DNA of 64,000 nt from Bifidobacterium breve (lineage in GTDB: Bacteria > Actinomycetota > Actinomycetes > Nanopelagicales > Nanopelagicaceae). The stretch is from the NCBI GenBank assembly GCA_945885625.1, contig CAMCYS010000004.1:17825-81824 (forward strand), given 5' to 3'. Shown here in pieces: positions 27,001 to 35,067 of this stretch. The notes below the pieces were generated by a model. It worked only from the letters and a program-made list of their open reading frames with translations, had not been told where the DNA came from and searched no databases. The position numbers were made by a program, and so were the translations under genes. Numbering within the stretch: the first letter of the stretch is position 1; each line of letters opens with the position of its first letter.

Positions 27001-30000
27001 CATCGACCGATGCAAACATTGCTAACACTGATAGCGAATGCGTAACTTTAGGTCTCTGTACAGATGGTCAAATTATTGAAACTTCTATTGCGCCGACTCG
27101 CACTGGTTATGACTTCGCGGGCTGGGTAGATCAAAGTGGTGAGACTGTCGCGGCGGCATCTAGTTATACAGTGCGCGACGACCATTACATTCTTTTTGCT
27201 ACTTGGACATTTAAGAGCTACAACATTATTTTCGACGCGCAAACTGGTTCTGGTGCACCAGCAATACAAACTGGAAATCTGGGGCAGATTGTTAGTTTGT
27301 CAGCGACTGCACCAACGCCACCTGCGGGCCAAAACTTCTTAGGCTGGAATACCGCAGCTGACGGTTCGGGTAATTCTTATGGTGCGGGGGCCCAACTAAT
27401 TCTGGGTGCTGACAACGTAACGCTCTATGCCCAGTATGCCGCAGCCACAATCATTGTTATCTACATTGGCACTCTAACCAGCGGCTCACTACCTGCTGCG
27501 CAAAGTGCTGCAAGTGGATCAAGTATTCAGTTAGCCGCAGGTACCGGTTTTACTCGCACTGGATATAACTTCGCCGGTTGGTCAGATGGTTCGCAAGTTA
27601 TTGCAGCGAGCACCTCTTACCAAATGCCAGTTGTTAACACTCAATTAACTGCGCAATGGACAGTCGCGTTACCTAATACGCCAGCTGCGCCAACTGCAGT
27701 TGCTGGCGATGGCAACGCAGTTGTAACTGTTAACCCAGGAACTGGCAGTGGTGGCGATGTGGTTTCTTACACAATTACCGCATCCCCTGGTGGCGCTAGT
27801 TGTACCGTTTATGCGCCAGCTCTTACTTGCACAATTTCACCGCTACCAAATAACACCACATACACTTTTACAACTACCGCTACAAATGCAACTGGAACAA
27901 CTTCTTCTTCGCCAGCCTCGACTTCAGCAAAACCACTCGCTAAACCTGATGCACCAAGTAGCGTAATTGTGACCGCTTCAAACGGAGCCGCGACCGTTTC
28001 TTTCACAGCACCTGAGAATTCTGCCGAATCAGCACCAACTAAGTACACAATTACTTCATCCCCTGCTGGCGGATCTTGTGAATTAACTGCACCATTCCCA
28101 AATCCATTAGCTTGCAACATAACCGGTTTAACAAATGGAACTGCGTATACCTTTACCGTCGTTGCCGAGAACGCACTATTTACTTCAGATGCTTCAACTG
28201 CTTCTCTTGCGGCTACCCCAAAAACCTTGCCAGGTGCACCAGGGATAAGTGCCTCATCAAGCGCATCCGGTACTGCAACAATTACGGTCACTGCACCCGC
28301 AAGCAATGGTGGCTCTGCAATTACTGGCTACACAGTTACTTCTTCACCTGGTGGCTTCACTTGCACGGTGGCACCTTCAGCTAACCCATTAGCCTGTGAC
28401 ATCTCCACGCTAGTAAATGGCACTTCTTATACCTTTACCGCGGTCGCGACCAACATTGTTGGCGATTCGATAGCTTCCAGCGCTTCGACATCATTGATTC
28501 CACAAGGTCCGGCTTCTGCGCCAACTACGATTTCTGCAGCAGCCGGGGATGCCAAAGCCACCATAACTTTCAGCGGCGCAGTGACAAACGGCTCGACAAT
28601 TACTGGATACACAGTGCAGGCATATGACAGCAACGGTAGCGCCGTTGATGGCTCGACTTGCACGGTAACAACTTCAACAGGGGGCGGCTCTTGCGAAGTA
28701 ACAGGGCTTGCCAATGGTTCGAGCTACACATTTAAAGCAGTCACTAATTCGACAGCCAACGGTTCGTCACTTACTTCGGCTGCATCGATTGCAACATCGG
28801 CAATCATGCCGGCATCGGCGCCTGATGCACCAACTGATCTAGAAGTTACTTCTGGCACTGGCAAGGTAACTGTTACTTGGACCGAGCCATCAGCAAATGG
28901 TTCAGTAATTCTTAGCTATACAGTTCAAGCTTATGATGCTTCGGGAAATGCAGTTGCAGGTGCGACATGTACTGCAATCGCACCAGCTGTAACTTGCGAT
29001 GTATCAACTAGTTTAGTTGCTGGAAATAACTACACCTTTAAAGTAATCGCCACAAATGCGATCGGACCTTCATCGGCTTCGACTGCTTCTCCAGCTGCTG
29101 CGATTAACGCTGCGCCATCGGTTCCACTGTCAGTAACTGCAATTGCCGGAAATGCATTAGCAACGCCATCATGGGATCCACCAGCAAATATCAATGGATC
29201 AGCAATAACTGGTTATACCGCAACAGCATATGACGCGAACAATGTTGCTAGGGGTACTTGTACTTCAGTAGCTCCGGATACAACCTGCGAAATAACCGGT
29301 CTGACAAATGGCGCTCCTTATACATTTAAAGTCACTGCCACTAATGGAATTGGTACCTCACTAGCCTCCTTGGCTTCAGCTGCCGTGATCCCATCAACAG
29401 TGCCAAACCCACCAACTGCAGTATCTGCCGCACCTCTAGACGGTGGTGCAACAGTTTCATTTACCGCACCTGTTAACAATGGTGGGTCTGCAATCACTGG
29501 TTATCTAATTATCGCCAGCAACGGAGTCACAGGAACGGGTGCTACTTCACCTCTGAACATTTCAGGTCTCGATAACGGAACCGCTTATACATTTACAGTA
29601 AAGGCATTGAATATAAATGGTGAATCAATTGCCTCGGTTGCTTCAACATCAGTAACACCAGCTGCCATAGTTCCGCCAACTGTAAGCACTGAAGCAAAAC
29701 CAACGGGTGTTCCTTACACAGGATCTACATTGACTGCAGCTCTGACATTTACGGGTGCACCGAATCCAACTGTTACCTATCAATGGGTTGCCTGCACTTT
29801 AGAAACTGATCCTTCAACATGTACCGATATTGCTGGCGCAACTAGTACAACTTTTACCTTAACCTCTGCTCAAGTTGGAAAATATCTTGCGGTTAAAGGT
29901 ACCGCAACCAATACAGGTGGTTCGATTACTGAGATATCTCCAGTAACAGATCTAGCTACCGCTGCCCTAACCATTGCTGCCCCAAATAGCGGAATCAACG

Positions 30001-31736
30001 GAACTGCTGGTTCTGCCTATTCGATGATCCCAACTTCAACTGGTGGATCTTCACCAAAAACATTTGCAATTTCTAGTGGAACGCTTCCAGCCGGATTAAC
30101 TATTGACCCCGCGACTGGCGAAGTAAGTGGAACACCAACAGCTGCCGGTACATCAACAATTACGATTACCGTTACTGGTGCAGATGGAGTAACTGCGAAT
30201 TTAACTCTGGCGATCTCAATTGCGGCAGCATATGTTGCACCAGCTCCGGCCCCAACCCCACCACCAGCGCCGGCTCCTGCACCAGCTCCAGCCCCAACGC
30301 CACCACCTGCTCCAGTAACAGTTGCGCCAACTGTTACTTCTTCAGGCGTCCCGATCGGAACTCCAATGGCCGGCATATCTTTGAGCGCAAATACCTTATT
30401 TACGGGCACTCCAGCCCCAACCATCACTTATCAATGGTTACTTTGCCTTTCACCAACTGATGTAAACACCTGCATTGAAGTTGGTGGCGCAACCGGGTCA
30501 ACTTATTCTGCTCGTGCTGCAGATATCGGAAGTTATGTACGATTGAAAGCAACTGCGACAAATAGCGCTGGCACAGTTACTGACATTTCAGCAGCAAGCG
30601 GCCCAATTGTGGCAGCCGCAACTATTACGGCGCCAACATCTGGCTTAAATGGGATAACTGGAACGGCCTATTCATTACCGCTGAATATTTCTGGTGGCAA
30701 AGTGCCAATCACTTTTGCGATCACTAATGGGGCGCTACCTGCAGGACTAACAATTGATCCAGCCACTGGAAAAATTAGTGGCACTCCAACTGGTAGCGGC
30801 ACTTACACCTTCACAGTAACTGCTACTGATGCCAACGGTGTTAGAACGTCAGTAACTCTAGCGATCACAATTAACAAGCCAGTTGTTGAGTATTCGATCG
30901 AGAACTTTGCCTACGCCCTGACTGGCACTGCAGCAACGCTCTCTTGGAAAGCAATAGATGTTCCGGCAATTATTGAAATCACCGCATCTGATGGAACAAA
31001 GCAGAATTTAACAGTTGCAGCTGGCGTCGGCCAAGTAGTTGTCTCAAATCTTGAGCCAGGCTTTGCTTACTCGGCAACTGCGACACCTAATGCCGCAGTA
31101 AATAGTGGATCTTCCAAATCTTTATCATTTGGTATCGCGCCTCGTGATCCTTCAAATCTTCAAGTAACAGACTCAGGTGCAAATCTGAAAGTGACTTGGA
31201 CAGGAGCTGCAGGTTCTGCCCAGTATCGAATTGCCTTAGTTGCTGAAGGAAAACCAATTCAAGTATTTACAACTAGCGATACCAATATTGTGATTCCAGC
31301 AGACTTGGCGGTTGGCTATACCGTGTCAGTTGTTGCACTTGGTGCTGGTGAATTGAAATCGAATGCAGTTTCAGGTCAGTTCACTCCGAAGGCGGCTCCA
31401 ACACCAACCCCATCGCCTTCAGCAACTCCTACGCCAACACCGACCCCAACACCTTCAGCAACTCCTACGCCAAAACCTTCAGCAACTCCGAAACCAACTA
31501 TTTCTCCTACCCCAAAGCCGACGGTTACTCCGAAACCAACAGTGACGCCAAAAGCAACAGCAACACCAAAGCCAACCGTTAAACCAAAGGTGACAGCAAC
31601 ACCAAAGCCAACCGTTAAACCAAAGGCGACAAATAAGCCATCGATTGCTCCAACAACCGATAGTTCAAAAGTAAAAGTAAATAATTTAAAGCCTGGTCAA
31701 AAGATCAAGGTAACTGTGAAAGTCAAGGTGAAGTAA
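21003..31736 (+). CDS. Giant secreted surface protein: Gly-rich, InlB B-repeat, FN3 and Ig-like repeats
   Basis: About 3,577 residues. I place the start at GTG 21003, 5 nt after AGAGGT, rather than GTG 20982. Order (ORF-track numbering): signal peptide about 24-46; two glycine-rich domains (about 80-310 and 430-660); many InlB B-type repeats (F-x-GW-NT...LYAQW) around 320-390, 665-890 and 1300-2225; bacterial Ig/cadherin-like parts about 900-1260; fibronectin III repeats about 2230-2890; two putative-Ig units with GxAYS...SGTLPAGLTIDPATG; a Pro-Ala segment near 3085-3115; a final FN3-like pair; then a Thr/Pro/Lys stalk and a basic end (LKPGQKIKVTVKVKVK). There is no LPxTG or C-terminal membrane span. 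Likely an adhesin or surface fibre, coupled to the next gene by TAATG. Confidence 0.9.
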   Translation: MNLVWRRKKKIHARPKLATLLATTLISGLFVSIPMPAIAAACNPTSTTASNGDTILTFTTVGTCDWTVPAEATQAQVLIVAGGGGGGDSRDYQTGGGGGGGGYFQANNLAIYGSIAVSVGAGGTGGANSATSNSTSTSRGSAGGDSSFGTLKVGGGGGGNSWNYTLGAAAMSGTGGASYLTGGNGGGARSRPNPSAATQSGGSGGTHSSSGILFLETTLTGTAGAAGNNSNSGDYGTGGVGGSIASANRTSSISGSSYVYSHGGTFKWSTGAQTYGSGGDTNYLGATDGNGGGAGFQGIVIVRYSQPPAGTSVLSFNANGGTGSDASSVLTTGTAGVVPSSTNIRRAGFEFNGWNTVANGSGDPYALGAPITISANTILYAQWIRIPGPSCAAGVGKGGVQAATLELARGGHGCVGISYKQSNGTYTTITFNYTGADQSWTSPDGATSLTFFLIGAGGGSSTLSGSGSGGSAGFSIGTYAVSAQTTFKIIVGQGGYSLGNVSTYGGGGAGGGAEGGYGSGGGRSAIRLGTGSTDLITAGGGGGGGYNNFCGGGGGGNVGGDAAKRNSVDGGGGTQIAGGVGGYSINNLPGTVGSAYQGGTGRDGSGGGGGGYFGGGGGGDNAGGGGGSGFIGGAGITNGSTVAGTCGTVGNSAAFVFSITYDGNQNTGGTAPSGIEINALTSTTAATNSGSLTRTGFTPAGWNTRADGAGTNYPFGSAITPSGDTTLYAQWNSTITYNGNGQTSLISTVPAPTTAKGSSNTILAAPTTLLRTNFVFDGWNTAANGSGTSYASGLTTYSSTGSTTLYAQWKAVITFNGNTNSAGSAPTIVNTTTSTITLPGNTGSLAKTGYSFSGWNTAADGSGTTFAVDTSYTVTGTTTLYAAWTPSNTGLTPNFKADTTAPIGVLASTAYVINNVYAGTTNDLILSDLPDKIQIIASVASGTLAITTTTNLTLPTGYQSTLSTAAARISFIGNVTDVNAALATLRYTAAATAASGNITVIAAYIGLAGTFRYNTTTPVDFSNQFPALTRTIAIGALVAPTAPTLATASDTGTLNNDKITNDNTPTINLGGLTVGATVTLTATPASGPAVTCTFVAQSTSSSCTFATMLDGTYSIAATQTLGGTTTGASTALANVKIDTVRPTVTLSSTSITSGGNSLATPTAPSKNYNISATFTEVVNGFVIGDVTKNTESTGWSITTTALSTSALAAYTFNVANTTGAGNAAGKLYLSVAEGVASDVAGNTNVATTSSFIINTVIQLTLTNEYQAGINPVVGGNNATVAQTTSGQALDISGQAGVTRANHTFAGWSLVTTNGSGAVIPSPFIPTVPVKLYSSWTPNNYVVTYNANGGNGAPATVSQSFNYGGTALVPSAIGTLNRTGYRFDGWSTTQVASGTIYSNPNDTSIVGTTTKTYSPTASIILYAKWTALPFAVSFNANGGAGTKPNLAIVAGTASTIVTNTEITRAGYTFTGWNTAADNTGTTYGNTGTITAYSNVVLYAIWVIKAPAVPTVSATAGNGEATISITSSLLGTSTNGAPASFTITALDSSGAALSPAKTCTVITPATSCVITGLSNTVGYKFSATATNAGGTSTAGAASTTVTPAGFGVTYNVAANGGTTATASATFNAGTPLVLPAATRNGYTFAGWYSAASGGTLIGPAGGAYSPTATAIVYATWTAITYAITYNGNGNTSGATPANGAYTSGGTNYSILGANTLVKTGYDFAGWNTAADGSGTDYAAAATYSISANLNLFAKWTATNYTVTYSLNSATTGTLPTQGTKTIGQTFQLAAATGITKTDFTFGGWSDGTNTYTAGTNYTVGTANVTLTAVWVATYIITYDKNGATTGTAPALTSYVTGATGITLAAAGDLLKSGYTFDGWSTTPTGTAVSSPYTVSANTTLYAKWALSTININFAAGTANAAPASPVALPTNTSATFGSLYQLPNSSTASVSAGGNVYVFSGWSDGSATYQPGSQYRMTANVPTFTAQWNRVYDVRYVLGGGTSTDANIANTDSECVTLGLCTDGQIIETSIAPTRTGYDFAGWVDQSGETVAAASSYTVRDDHYILFATWTFKSYNIIFDAQTGSGAPAIQTGNLGQIVSLSATAPTPPAGQNFLGWNTAADGSGNSYGAGAQLILGADNVTLYAQYAAATIIVIYIGTLTSGSLPAAQSAASGSSIQLAAGTGFTRTGYNFAGWSDGSQVIAASTSYQMPVVNTQLTAQWTVALPNTPAAPTAVAGDGNAVVTVNPGTGSGGDVVSYTITASPGGASCTVYAPALTCTISPLPNNTTYTFTTTATNATGTTSSSPASTSAKPLAKPDAPSSVIVTASNGAATVSFTAPENSAESAPTKYTITSSPAGGSCELTAPFPNPLACNITGLTNGTAYTFTVVAENALFTSDASTASLAATPKTLPGAPGISASSSASGTATITVTAPASNGGSAITGYTVTSSPGGFTCTVAPSANPLACDISTLVNGTSYTFTAVATNIVGDSIASSASTSLIPQGPASAPTTISAAAGDAKATITFSGAVTNGSTITGYTVQAYDSNGSAVDGSTCTVTTSTGGGSCEVTGLANGSSYTFKAVTNSTANGSSLTSAASIATSAIMPASAPDAPTDLEVTSGTGKVTVTWTEPSANGSVILSYTVQAYDASGNAVAGATCTAIAPAVTCDVSTSLVAGNNYTFKVIATNAIGPSSASTASPAAAINAAPSVPLSVTAIAGNALATPSWDPPANINGSAITGYTATAYDANNVARGTCTSVAPDTTCEITGLTNGAPYTFKVTATNGIGTSLASLASAAVIPSTVPNPPTAVSAAPLDGGATVSFTAPVNNGGSAITGYLIIASNGVTGTGATSPLNISGLDNGTAYTFTVKALNINGESIASVASTSVTPAAIVPPTVSTEAKPTGVPYTGSTLTAALTFTGAPNPTVTYQWVACTLETDPSTCTDIAGATSTTFTLTSAQVGKYLAVKGTATNTGGSITEISPVTDLATAALTIAAPNSGINGTAGSAYSMIPTSTGGSSPKTFAISSGTLPAGLTIDPATGEVSGTPTAAGTSTITITVTGADGVTANLTLAISIAAAYVAPAPAPTPPPAPAPAPAPAPTPPPAPVTVAPTVTSSGVPIGTPMAGISLSANTLFTGTPAPTITYQWLLCLSPTDVNTCIEVGGATGSTYSARAADIGSYVRLKATATNSAGTVTDISAASGPIVAAATITAPTSGLNGITGTAYSLPLNISGGKVPITFAITNGALPAGLTIDPATGKISGTPTGSGTYTFTVTATDANGVRTSVTLAITINKPVVEYSIENFAYALTGTAATLSWKAIDVPAIIEITASDGTKQNLTVAAGVGQVVVSNLEPGFAYSATATPNAAVNSGSSKSLSFGIAPRDPSNLQVTDSGANLKVTWTGAAGSAQYRIALVAEGKPIQVFTTSDTNIVIPADLAVGYTVSVVALGAGELKSNAVSGQFTPKAAPTPTPSPSATPTPTPTPTPSATPTPKPSATPKPTISPTPKPTVTPKPTVTPKATATPKPTVKPKVTATPKPTVKPKATNKPSIAPTTDSSKVKVNNLKPGQKIKVTVKVKVK
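31557..31628 (+). repeat. 36-bp tandem repeat in the Thr/Pro/Lys stalk
   Basis: Two 36-nt copies (31557-31592 and 31593-31628) differ only at one T/C. Shorter related repeats (CCTTCAGCAACTCC) precede them. The period is in frame, so copy change would lengthen or shorten the stalk without a frameshift. Confidence 0.85.
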
Positions 31737-33421
31737 TGCGTAAAATCCTTTTACTGATTTTGCTATTTCTTAATCTGTCAGTCTTGCCAAGTTGGTCTGC
31801 CGATGAAGTTATCATTGATCGGATATCAGTAGCAGAGGCCGAAGACTTGGATATTCAGATTCCTAATGATGTGCCACCAGGATTTCACTCAGTTGAAATT
31901 GAAGTTTATGATGAGAGCAAAACACTTAGTAAACAGGAGATTGTTTTCTGTAAAAATTTGGAAGGTGAAGTTCGCTGGGATAACATTTGTCCTGATGTTA
32001 CCGAACTGTGGGCATATGAAGATTTAATGAAAATCAAAGAGCGAGAGAAGCTGCCTGCTTATAGCCCAGCTCAAGAACCAGAGAAATCAAGAGATTTACA
32101 AGTAGCAGCATTCGCCGCCCTTGCTGCTCTAACTGTTGCAGGGTCTGCTAAAGAGAAGAAGAGCAGAGAGAACGAAGAGCCATCAGAGGGCGAAGATAGA
32201 GAGCAAGAGGATCTTGCCTCAGTTGATTCTGGAAAATTAGCCTTAATCAAGCGTGACCCTGGTCGAGGCGATCTCTCTAGGACTTGGCAGAATCCATATA
32301 CCGATGAGAGTGATTATCTCTTTGTTGCAGCAGCCTATAAAGCTTCAGGTTATTCCCCATTACTGGCTCGCACCTTGGCTGATGGCAGTTATTTGCGCTC
32401 TATTTTGGGCTCTTTTGCTGGATTCCTATATCCAATATCAGTGCTTTTGGGTCTCGTCGCACTGATTGATGTTGGGGCGCAAGCGATGGCACCAGCACTA
32501 GCCATTATTTTGGCAATTGTTGTAGTTGGTATTCTCGATGCTTTTGCTGGCTTTACCGCGGCAGCCATCTTCTTCTTAGGCGTCTTCATTACCGGGCACA
32601 TGGGAACTCGACATGAACTACTAACGGTTGCGGGACTAATGGTTATCTTCTTTGCGCCAGCACTTCTTGCTAGCGCAGTCCGTCCATTACGTAGATTAGT
32701 AAGCAACGGCGAAGAGGGCTGGGAAAGAATTACCGACTACGCACTAGCAATTCTATTAACTGGCTGGGCAGTCGAAAAAATGGTTAATGCGCTAAATGGT
32801 TTAGCATCCGTGCAGCTAGCAATCACTTACCAAGCAACCACAATCGCTATCTGGTCTGCAGTGTTAGTTGGAATCCGAATCGCACTTGAAGATCTTTCGA
32901 CATACCATTATCCAGTTCGCTTACAAGCGGTTACTGCTGAATTACAAGATCCAGATCAGTATCAGAAGATTGTTTCTCTGATGATCAAAACCTTCATCTT
33001 CATCATGCTTGCTGCACCGTTTGTAGGCTTTAATATTCAGTTGATTCTGGGAACAGCGCTTTTTGTCTTCCCAAGTGTCGCAAGCATGACATTTGTCAAT
33101 AAGTTACCAAAGGTCCCAAATATTCACTGGCTCGTACCAAAGGGCGCCTTCAAAATTGTTGCGATGGTCTTTGTCGGCTTCATATTCTCTAACTGGGTGC
33201 AGAGTCAATTCAATAATCCGCAAACCTTCCTTAAGTGGAGTTTTGTGATTCTAACTTTCCCAGGAATCTTCTTCGCAATTCTGGGTTGGATTGCTAAGGC
33301 ACCCGAGAAGAGCTGGCGCTCAAACAAGAACGGTCAGATCGCATACCGAATTCTCGGTGTTGTGGTATTCCTATTGGTTGTTCAGATTGTGCGCGGAGTC
33401 GACCTGACCAGTTGGCTCTAA
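31736..33421 (+). CDS. Polytopic membrane protein coupled to the giant surface protein
   Basis: 561 residues, family not recognised. A signal peptide (about 1-21) is followed by an outside domain of about 95 residues with two cysteines (VFCKNLEGEVRWDNIC). A hydrophobic helix (VAAFAALAALTVAGSA, about 123-140) leads to a very acidic linker (REQEDLASVD and similar), and roughly nine to ten TM helices fill residues 225-560. The ATG overlaps the stop of the giant gene by one base, so both are made together. The layout, an external sensing or binding domain plus a channel-like membrane part, suggests anchoring, export or assembly of the giant protein; this is inference. Confidence 0.8.
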   Translation: MRKILLLILLFLNLSVLPSWSADEVIIDRISVAEAEDLDIQIPNDVPPGFHSVEIEVYDESKTLSKQEIVFCKNLEGEVRWDNICPDVTELWAYEDLMKIKEREKLPAYSPAQEPEKSRDLQVAAFAALAALTVAGSAKEKKSRENEEPSEGEDREQEDLASVDSGKLALIKRDPGRGDLSRTWQNPYTDESDYLFVAAAYKASGYSPLLARTLADGSYLRSILGSFAGFLYPISVLLGLVALIDVGAQAMAPALAIILAIVVVGILDAFAGFTAAAIFFLGVFITGHMGTRHELLTVAGLMVIFFAPALLASAVRPLRRLVSNGEEGWERITDYALAILLTGWAVEKMVNALNGLASVQLAITYQATTIAIWSAVLVGIRIALEDLSTYHYPVRLQAVTAELQDPDQYQKIVSLMIKTFIFIMLAAPFVGFNIQLILGTALFVFPSVASMTFVNKLPKVPNIHWLVPKGAFKIVAMVFVGFIFSNWVQSQFNNPQTFLKWSFVILTFPGIFFAILGWIAKAPEKSWRSNKNGQIAYRILGVVVFLLVVQIVRGVDLTSWL

Positions 33422-33441
33422 ATCCATTGATTACTGGGGTT

Positions 33442-34266
33442 CTACTTCATAAACAAGGCGTTTAGACGCCTGGTTGTGAAGAATAAACCAACACAAATCA
33501 TCACCATAAAGTAAGTGAAATTAACTAATATGTTGATTCCAAATTCCCCGCTCATGGCTCGCGTCACCAATTCAATAGCCTGTCGCAACGGCAAGGCTTT
33601 GATTATCGCTTGTGCCCAACCTGGGAAAACGGTTAGCGGATAGAAAGCACCAGAGAACAAGAACATTGGGAGTAAGAAAATTTCAAAGAAGTTCATCTGA
33701 TGATGTGACTTCATGAAAGAAGTAATTGCCATGCCAAATGAAGCGAATCCAAAAGCCACAATAATGGCTGCCGGAATCGCTAGGAGTGCCCACCACGAAG
33801 TAACCAGACCTAAGCCAGCGATTACCGCCGTAAAAGCTGTTGCGTAAATTCCACCGCGCATTAGCGCCCAGGCTATTTCGCCCAGGGCAACATCTAGTGG
33901 CCCAAGCGAGGTTGCCAACATAGCCTTGTAAAGGCGGCTTTCATTTAGTTTGAAAAATACATTCCAGGTTGAATCAAGCATCGCGCCATTCATAGCACTT
34001 GTTGCTAATAACCCCGGAGCGATATAAGCAGCGTAAGAGATGTCACCGCCAGGTGTCGAGATATTGCCTACGAGTTCGCCAATGCCATATCCAAAAGAGA
34101 GCAGGTAAAGAACTGGCTCAAAGAAGCCACTTACTACGGCAATCCAGGCAGATGACTTAAAAGAAAGCCAGTTTCTAAGCAATACTTGCTGAGGTCGACC
34201 GGCGTAATATTTTTCGCCGAATTTTCCGATCCGACCTTCAGAGAGTTCTACAGCGTTGGATCTCAT
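33442..34266 (-). CDS. ABC-2 type exporter permease (second)
   Basis: 274 residues with about six TM helices and the ABC-2 membrane domain pattern (RNWLSFKSSAWIAVVSGFFEPVLYL at the start, FFEIFLLPMFLFSGAFYPLTVFPGWAQ in the middle). This NodJ/DrrB-like layout is typical of exporters of lipids, polysaccharides or drugs. It directly follows the first permease gene (no gap) in an operon with the ATPase. Together they form a heterodimeric exporter. Substrate unknown; the neighbouring surface genes make an envelope component possible. Confidence 0.87.
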   Translation of the reverse strand: MRSNAVELSEGRIGKFGEKYYAGRPQQVLLRNWLSFKSSAWIAVVSGFFEPVLYLLSFGYGIGELVGNISTPGGDISYAAYIAPGLLATSAMNGAMLDSTWNVFFKLNESRLYKAMLATSLGPLDVALGEIAWALMRGGIYATAFTAVIAGLGLVTSWWALLAIPAAIIVAFGFASFGMAITSFMKSHHQMNFFEIFLLPMFLFSGAFYPLTVFPGWAQAIIKALPLRQAIELVTRAMSGEFGINILVNFTYFMVMICVGLFFTTRRLNALFMK

Positions 34267-35067
34267 TTACTTCTCTAACCTTTTAGCAAAAACTCGAGCA
34301 GATAAGAACAACCCAACTGCAACCATGGTGCTCAGTACGCCAAGATGAGTGAAAAGTTGTAAACCGGATAGCGGGTAGTCATAAGTCAGATAGCGACCAA
34401 GTTCAGTAGCGTGCCAAAGCGGCGAGATCCAGCCGAAAAATTGCAAGAAAATCGGCATTTGGGTGAGTGGGTAGAAGGTGCCCGAGAAGAGAAACATCGG
34501 GATCATGATGAAACGACCAACCAGGGTGAAGAAGAAGTTTTCATTTTCGATTTTGGCAGCTAATGCCAGCATCACAGCAGCCATCGAAGCTCCTGCTAAT
34601 AGCGCTGCTGGCATTGCCAGCCAAGCGGTATCTGACTCAAGCGCGCCAAATAAATAGAGCACGATCCAGTAAATAACTATCGAGACAATAGCGCGAGCCA
34701 TTGCCGCCAGAAAAATACCTAAAGATATTTGTCGGGCGGTTAGTGGCGTAGAACGCATACCGAAGAAAGTACGGTTCCATTTAAATCCATCCATAACTGG
34801 GAAAATTACTTCATCACTACTTCCTTGAATCGCGGCACTTGCGAGTAATGCCGGTGCTAAGAAAGTTAAGTAACTCACGCCGTTAACACCATTGTTGGCA
34901 TCAATCAAGGAACCGACACCTATACCGATAGAAACCAGATAAAGCGTTGGATTAATTACGGCTGCAAACAAAATAATGCCAGCCCACTTGAGCATGTTTC
35001 GAATCCGGGCTTCAGCTACATGAAATGAACCAAACCTAGAAACTTTACGAATATTGGCACTCATCAT
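34267..35067 (-). CDS. ABC-2 type exporter permease (first)
   Basis: 266 residues, six predicted TM helices, starting with a cytoplasmic part (RKVSRFGSFHVAEARIRNMLKW). It contains the ABC-2 segment FMIPMFLFSGTFYPLTQMPIFLQ, closely parallel to the second permease, so the two are paralogues. It overlaps the ATPase gene by 4 nt. Probably pairs with the second permease to form the membrane pore. Confidence 0.87.
   Translation of the reverse strand: MMSANIRKVSRFGSFHVAEARIRNMLKWAGIILFAAVINPTLYLVSIGIGVGSLIDANNGVNGVSYLTFLAPALLASAAIQGSSDEVIFPVMDGFKWNRTFFGMRSTPLTARQISLGIFLAAMARAIVSIVIYWIVLYLFGALESDTAWLAMPAALLAGASMAAVMLALAAKIENENFFFTLVGRFIMIPMFLFSGTFYPLTQMPIFLQFFGWISPLWHATELGRYLTYDYPLSGLQLFTHLGVLSTMVAVGLFLSARVFAKRLEK

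Noticed and set aside
27809-30427. Long antisense ORFs inside the giant gene (165 aa and 136 aa)
   Set aside because: They mirror the low-complexity Ala/Thr/Val-rich coding of the plus strand and show no domain or start signal.
31390-31736. LPxTG sorting signal or C-terminal membrane anchor in the giant protein
   Set aside because: The end is a Thr/Pro/Lys stalk followed by a basic beta-like tail, with no LPxTG-like motif and no hydrophobic segment.
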